Source of the DNA: an uncultured Ruminococcus sp.
GTDB lineage: Bacteria > Bacillota > Clostridia > Lachnospirales > Lachnospiraceae
Assembly: GCA_934359255.1 (NCBI GenBank)
Contig: CAKRLG010000035.1
Location: forward strand, 1 to 16,196
Length of the DNA stretch: 16,196 nucleotides
Direction of reading: 5' to 3'
Shown: one piece after another, positions 14,782 through 16,196 of the stretch
Layout: every line of letters starts with the position of its first letter
Numbering within the stretch: position 1 is the stretch's first letter
Notes under the pieces: generated by a model
Databases searched by the model: none
Told to the model about the DNA's origin: nothing
Seen by the model: only the letters and a program-made list of their open reading frames with translations
Position numbers and translations under genes: made by a program

Positions 14782-16155
14782 ATGGAATACAAAAAGAATG
14801 ATCTTCTGACTGTAACCATCGAAGATATGGGACATGACGGGGAAGGAATCGGAAAAGTGGATGGCTATACTGTATTTGTAAAAGACGCAGTGATCGGCGA
14901 TAAAGTACAGGTAAAGATCATGAAGGCGAAGAAAAATTACGGTTATGCCAGACTGGTGGAGATCATGGAACCGTCGAAAGACCGGGTGGAGCCACGCTGC
15001 GCGTGTGCCCGTCAGTGCGGCGGCTGCCAGATCCAGGCACTTTCTTATGAAAAACAGCTGGCGTACAAACAGCAGAAGATTGAAAATAATCTGATCCGGA
15101 TCGGTGGTTTTCAGAAAGAAGAGATTCCGATGCAGCCTATCATCGGCATGGAGGATCCGTACCATTACAGAAACAAAGCGCAGTTTCCGGTGGGATACGA
15201 CAAAGAAGGTCATCTGATCGCCGGATTCTATGCAGGAAGAACTCACTCGATCATCAGCAACAGAAAGTGTTATCTGGGCGTGGAGGTCAACGAACAGATT
15301 CTGAATCTGGTACTGGCGCATATGGAAGCGTATGCTATTCCGGCATATGATGAGAAGACCGGGAAGGGTCTGGTGCGTCATGTACTGATCCGTTATGGAT
15401 TCCAGTCGAAAGAAATTATGGTCTGTCTTGTTGTCAACGGCAGCCACATCCCGGAGGCAGAAGAACTGATCGCGAAACTTCGCAAGATTCCGGGGATGAC
15501 CAGTATTTCTCTGAATATCAACAGGGAAAAGACGAACGTGATTCTGGGGAGAAAAGGGAAACTTTTATGGGGACAGGAATATATCACCGATACCATCGGA
15601 CCAATCGCCTACCAGATTTCTCCTCAGTCCTTCTACCAGGTCAACCCGGTGCAGACACAGAAACTCTACGAAAAAGCCCTGGAATATGCAGGTCTGGAAG
15701 GAAATGAGACGGTTTGGGATCTCTACTGCGGAATCGGAACGATTTCCCTCTTCCTTGCCCAGAAAGCAAAACAGGTCTATGGTGTGGAAATCGTCCCGGC
15801 TGCCATCGAGGATGCAAAACGAAATGCAACACTGAATCATATCACCAATGCAGAATTCTTTGTAGGAAAAGCGGAAGAAGTGTTGCCGGAAAAATACGAA
15901 AAAGAAGGTATCTATGCGGATGTGATCGTGGTGGATCCACCGCGGAAAGGATGCGAAGAGAGCGTACTGGCTACCATGGTAAAGATGCAGCCGAAACGGA
16001 TCGTGTACGTAAGCTGCGACTCGGCCACTCTGGCACGGGATCTGAAGTACCTGCGCGGGGAAGGCTATGAAGTTAAGAGCGTGCAGGGTGTGGACCAGTT
16101 TCCTCATACGGTGCATGTCGAGACTGTGGTAGGACTACAAAGGAAAGATACCTAG
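14782..16155 (+). CDS. rlmD: RlmD/RumA-type 23S rRNA (uracil-C5)-methyltransferase
   Basis: A 457-residue SAM-dependent enzyme that methylates C5 of a uridine in 23S rRNA (U1939 in E. coli numbering, by family). Residues about 1-62 are a TRAM RNA-binding domain. The 4Fe-4S ligands follow the CxxxxxCGGC pattern: C73, C79, C82 and, further on, C163. The SAM-binding motif is DLYCGIGT (313-320), DPPRKGC is at 385-391, and the catalytic cysteine is C412 in VSCDSATLARDL; E447 in HVETVV is the expected general base. Relatives in Firmicutes can act on other positions such as U747 (RlmCD), so the exact target is open. ATG 14782 follows AGGG by 7 nt. No terminator is visible between the stop and the window end. 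Confidence 0.93.
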   Translation: MEYKKNDLLTVTIEDMGHDGEGIGKVDGYTVFVKDAVIGDKVQVKIMKAKKNYGYARLVEIMEPSKDRVEPRCACARQCGGCQIQALSYEKQLAYKQQKIENNLIRIGGFQKEEIPMQPIIGMEDPYHYRNKAQFPVGYDKEGHLIAGFYAGRTHSIISNRKCYLGVEVNEQILNLVLAHMEAYAIPAYDEKTGKGLVRHVLIRYGFQSKEIMVCLVVNGSHIPEAEELIAKLRKIPGMTSISLNINREKTNVILGRKGKLLWGQEYITDTIGPIAYQISPQSFYQVNPVQTQKLYEKALEYAGLEGNETVWDLYCGIGTISLFLAQKAKQVYGVEIVPAAIEDAKRNATLNHITNAEFFVGKAEEVLPEKYEKEGIYADVIVVDPPRKGCEESVLATMVKMQPKRIVYVSCDSATLARDLKYLRGEGYEVKSVQGVDQFPHTVHVETVVGLQRKDT

Positions 16156-16196
16156 AAATCCTTGAATTTACGCACTTTGTAGAGTTTTTCAGTTTC
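16152..16196 (-). CDS. Possible 3' end of a convergent gene (partial)
   Basis: On the minus strand the last bases read as 14 open codons, ending LYKVRKFKDF and a TAG stop at 16154-16152. This stop overlaps the TAG of the RlmD-type gene in the shared CTAG. A basic, aromatic tail of this sort is plausible for a real C-terminus, but a frame this short could be open by chance and the protein is not recognised. The rest lies outside the window. Confidence 0.25.
   Translation of the reverse strand, partial: ETEKLYKVRKFKDF

Overview
The window looks like the chromosome of a Lachnospiraceae-type member of the Clostridia (Firmicutes). Evidence: the gene set (a B12-binding-type radical SAM protein with a DUF4080-like C-terminus, a VanW-family exported protein, a mutS2/two-component cluster, yhaM next to a RumA-type methyltransferase), strong AGGAGG-type ribosome binding sites, tRNA genes without an encoded CCA, and moderate GC. 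A genus cannot be fixed from the sequence alone. Most of the window is ordinary housekeeping DNA. The atypical parts are an AT-rich membrane-ankyrin gene, a 77-bp palindromic element, an HtrA-like protein that appears to have lost catalytic residues, and a 34-residue membrane microprotein.

Layout. 1-74: 3' part of tRNA-Leu(TAA) with its terminator. 257-1048: orphan AT-rich gene for a two-helix membrane protein with ankyrin repeats. 1049-1083: terminator shared with the minus-strand tRNA cluster. 1097-1451: tRNA-Phe(GAA), tRNA-Gly(TCC) and tRNA-Gly(GCC), all on the minus strand, with two promoters. 1572-7556: a plus-strand run of six genes with a near-consensus promoter at its head and a terminator at its end: radical SAM/DUF4080 protein, DnaQ-type 3'-5' exonuclease, 34-aa membrane peptide, VanW-family protein, AIR-synthase-related protein, and TrmL tRNA methyltransferase. 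7533-12072: a minus-strand group transcribed mutS2 -> response regulator -> sensor kinase, sharing the same bidirectional terminator. 12073-12385: divergent intergenic region with the palindromic element. 12386-16155: plus-strand HtrA-like protein, YhaM-type exoribonuclease and RlmD/RumA-type 23S rRNA methyltransferase. The last 41 bases may hold the 3' end of a convergent gene.

How the genes fit together. There is a loose theme of nucleic-acid and translation maintenance: tRNA genes, TrmL wobble methylation, RlmD-type rRNA methylation, YhaM RNA/DNA decay, MutS2/RqcU (ribosome-collision rescue or recombination control) and a DnaQ exonuclease. A second theme is the cell envelope: VanW protein, the 34-aa membrane peptide, HtrA-like PDZ protein, and a sensor kinase with an extracytoplasmic domain. 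I see no CRISPR array, transposase, integrase, plasmid origin or rRNA. I did not find a clear new multi-gene system; the best leads are listed as individual findings.
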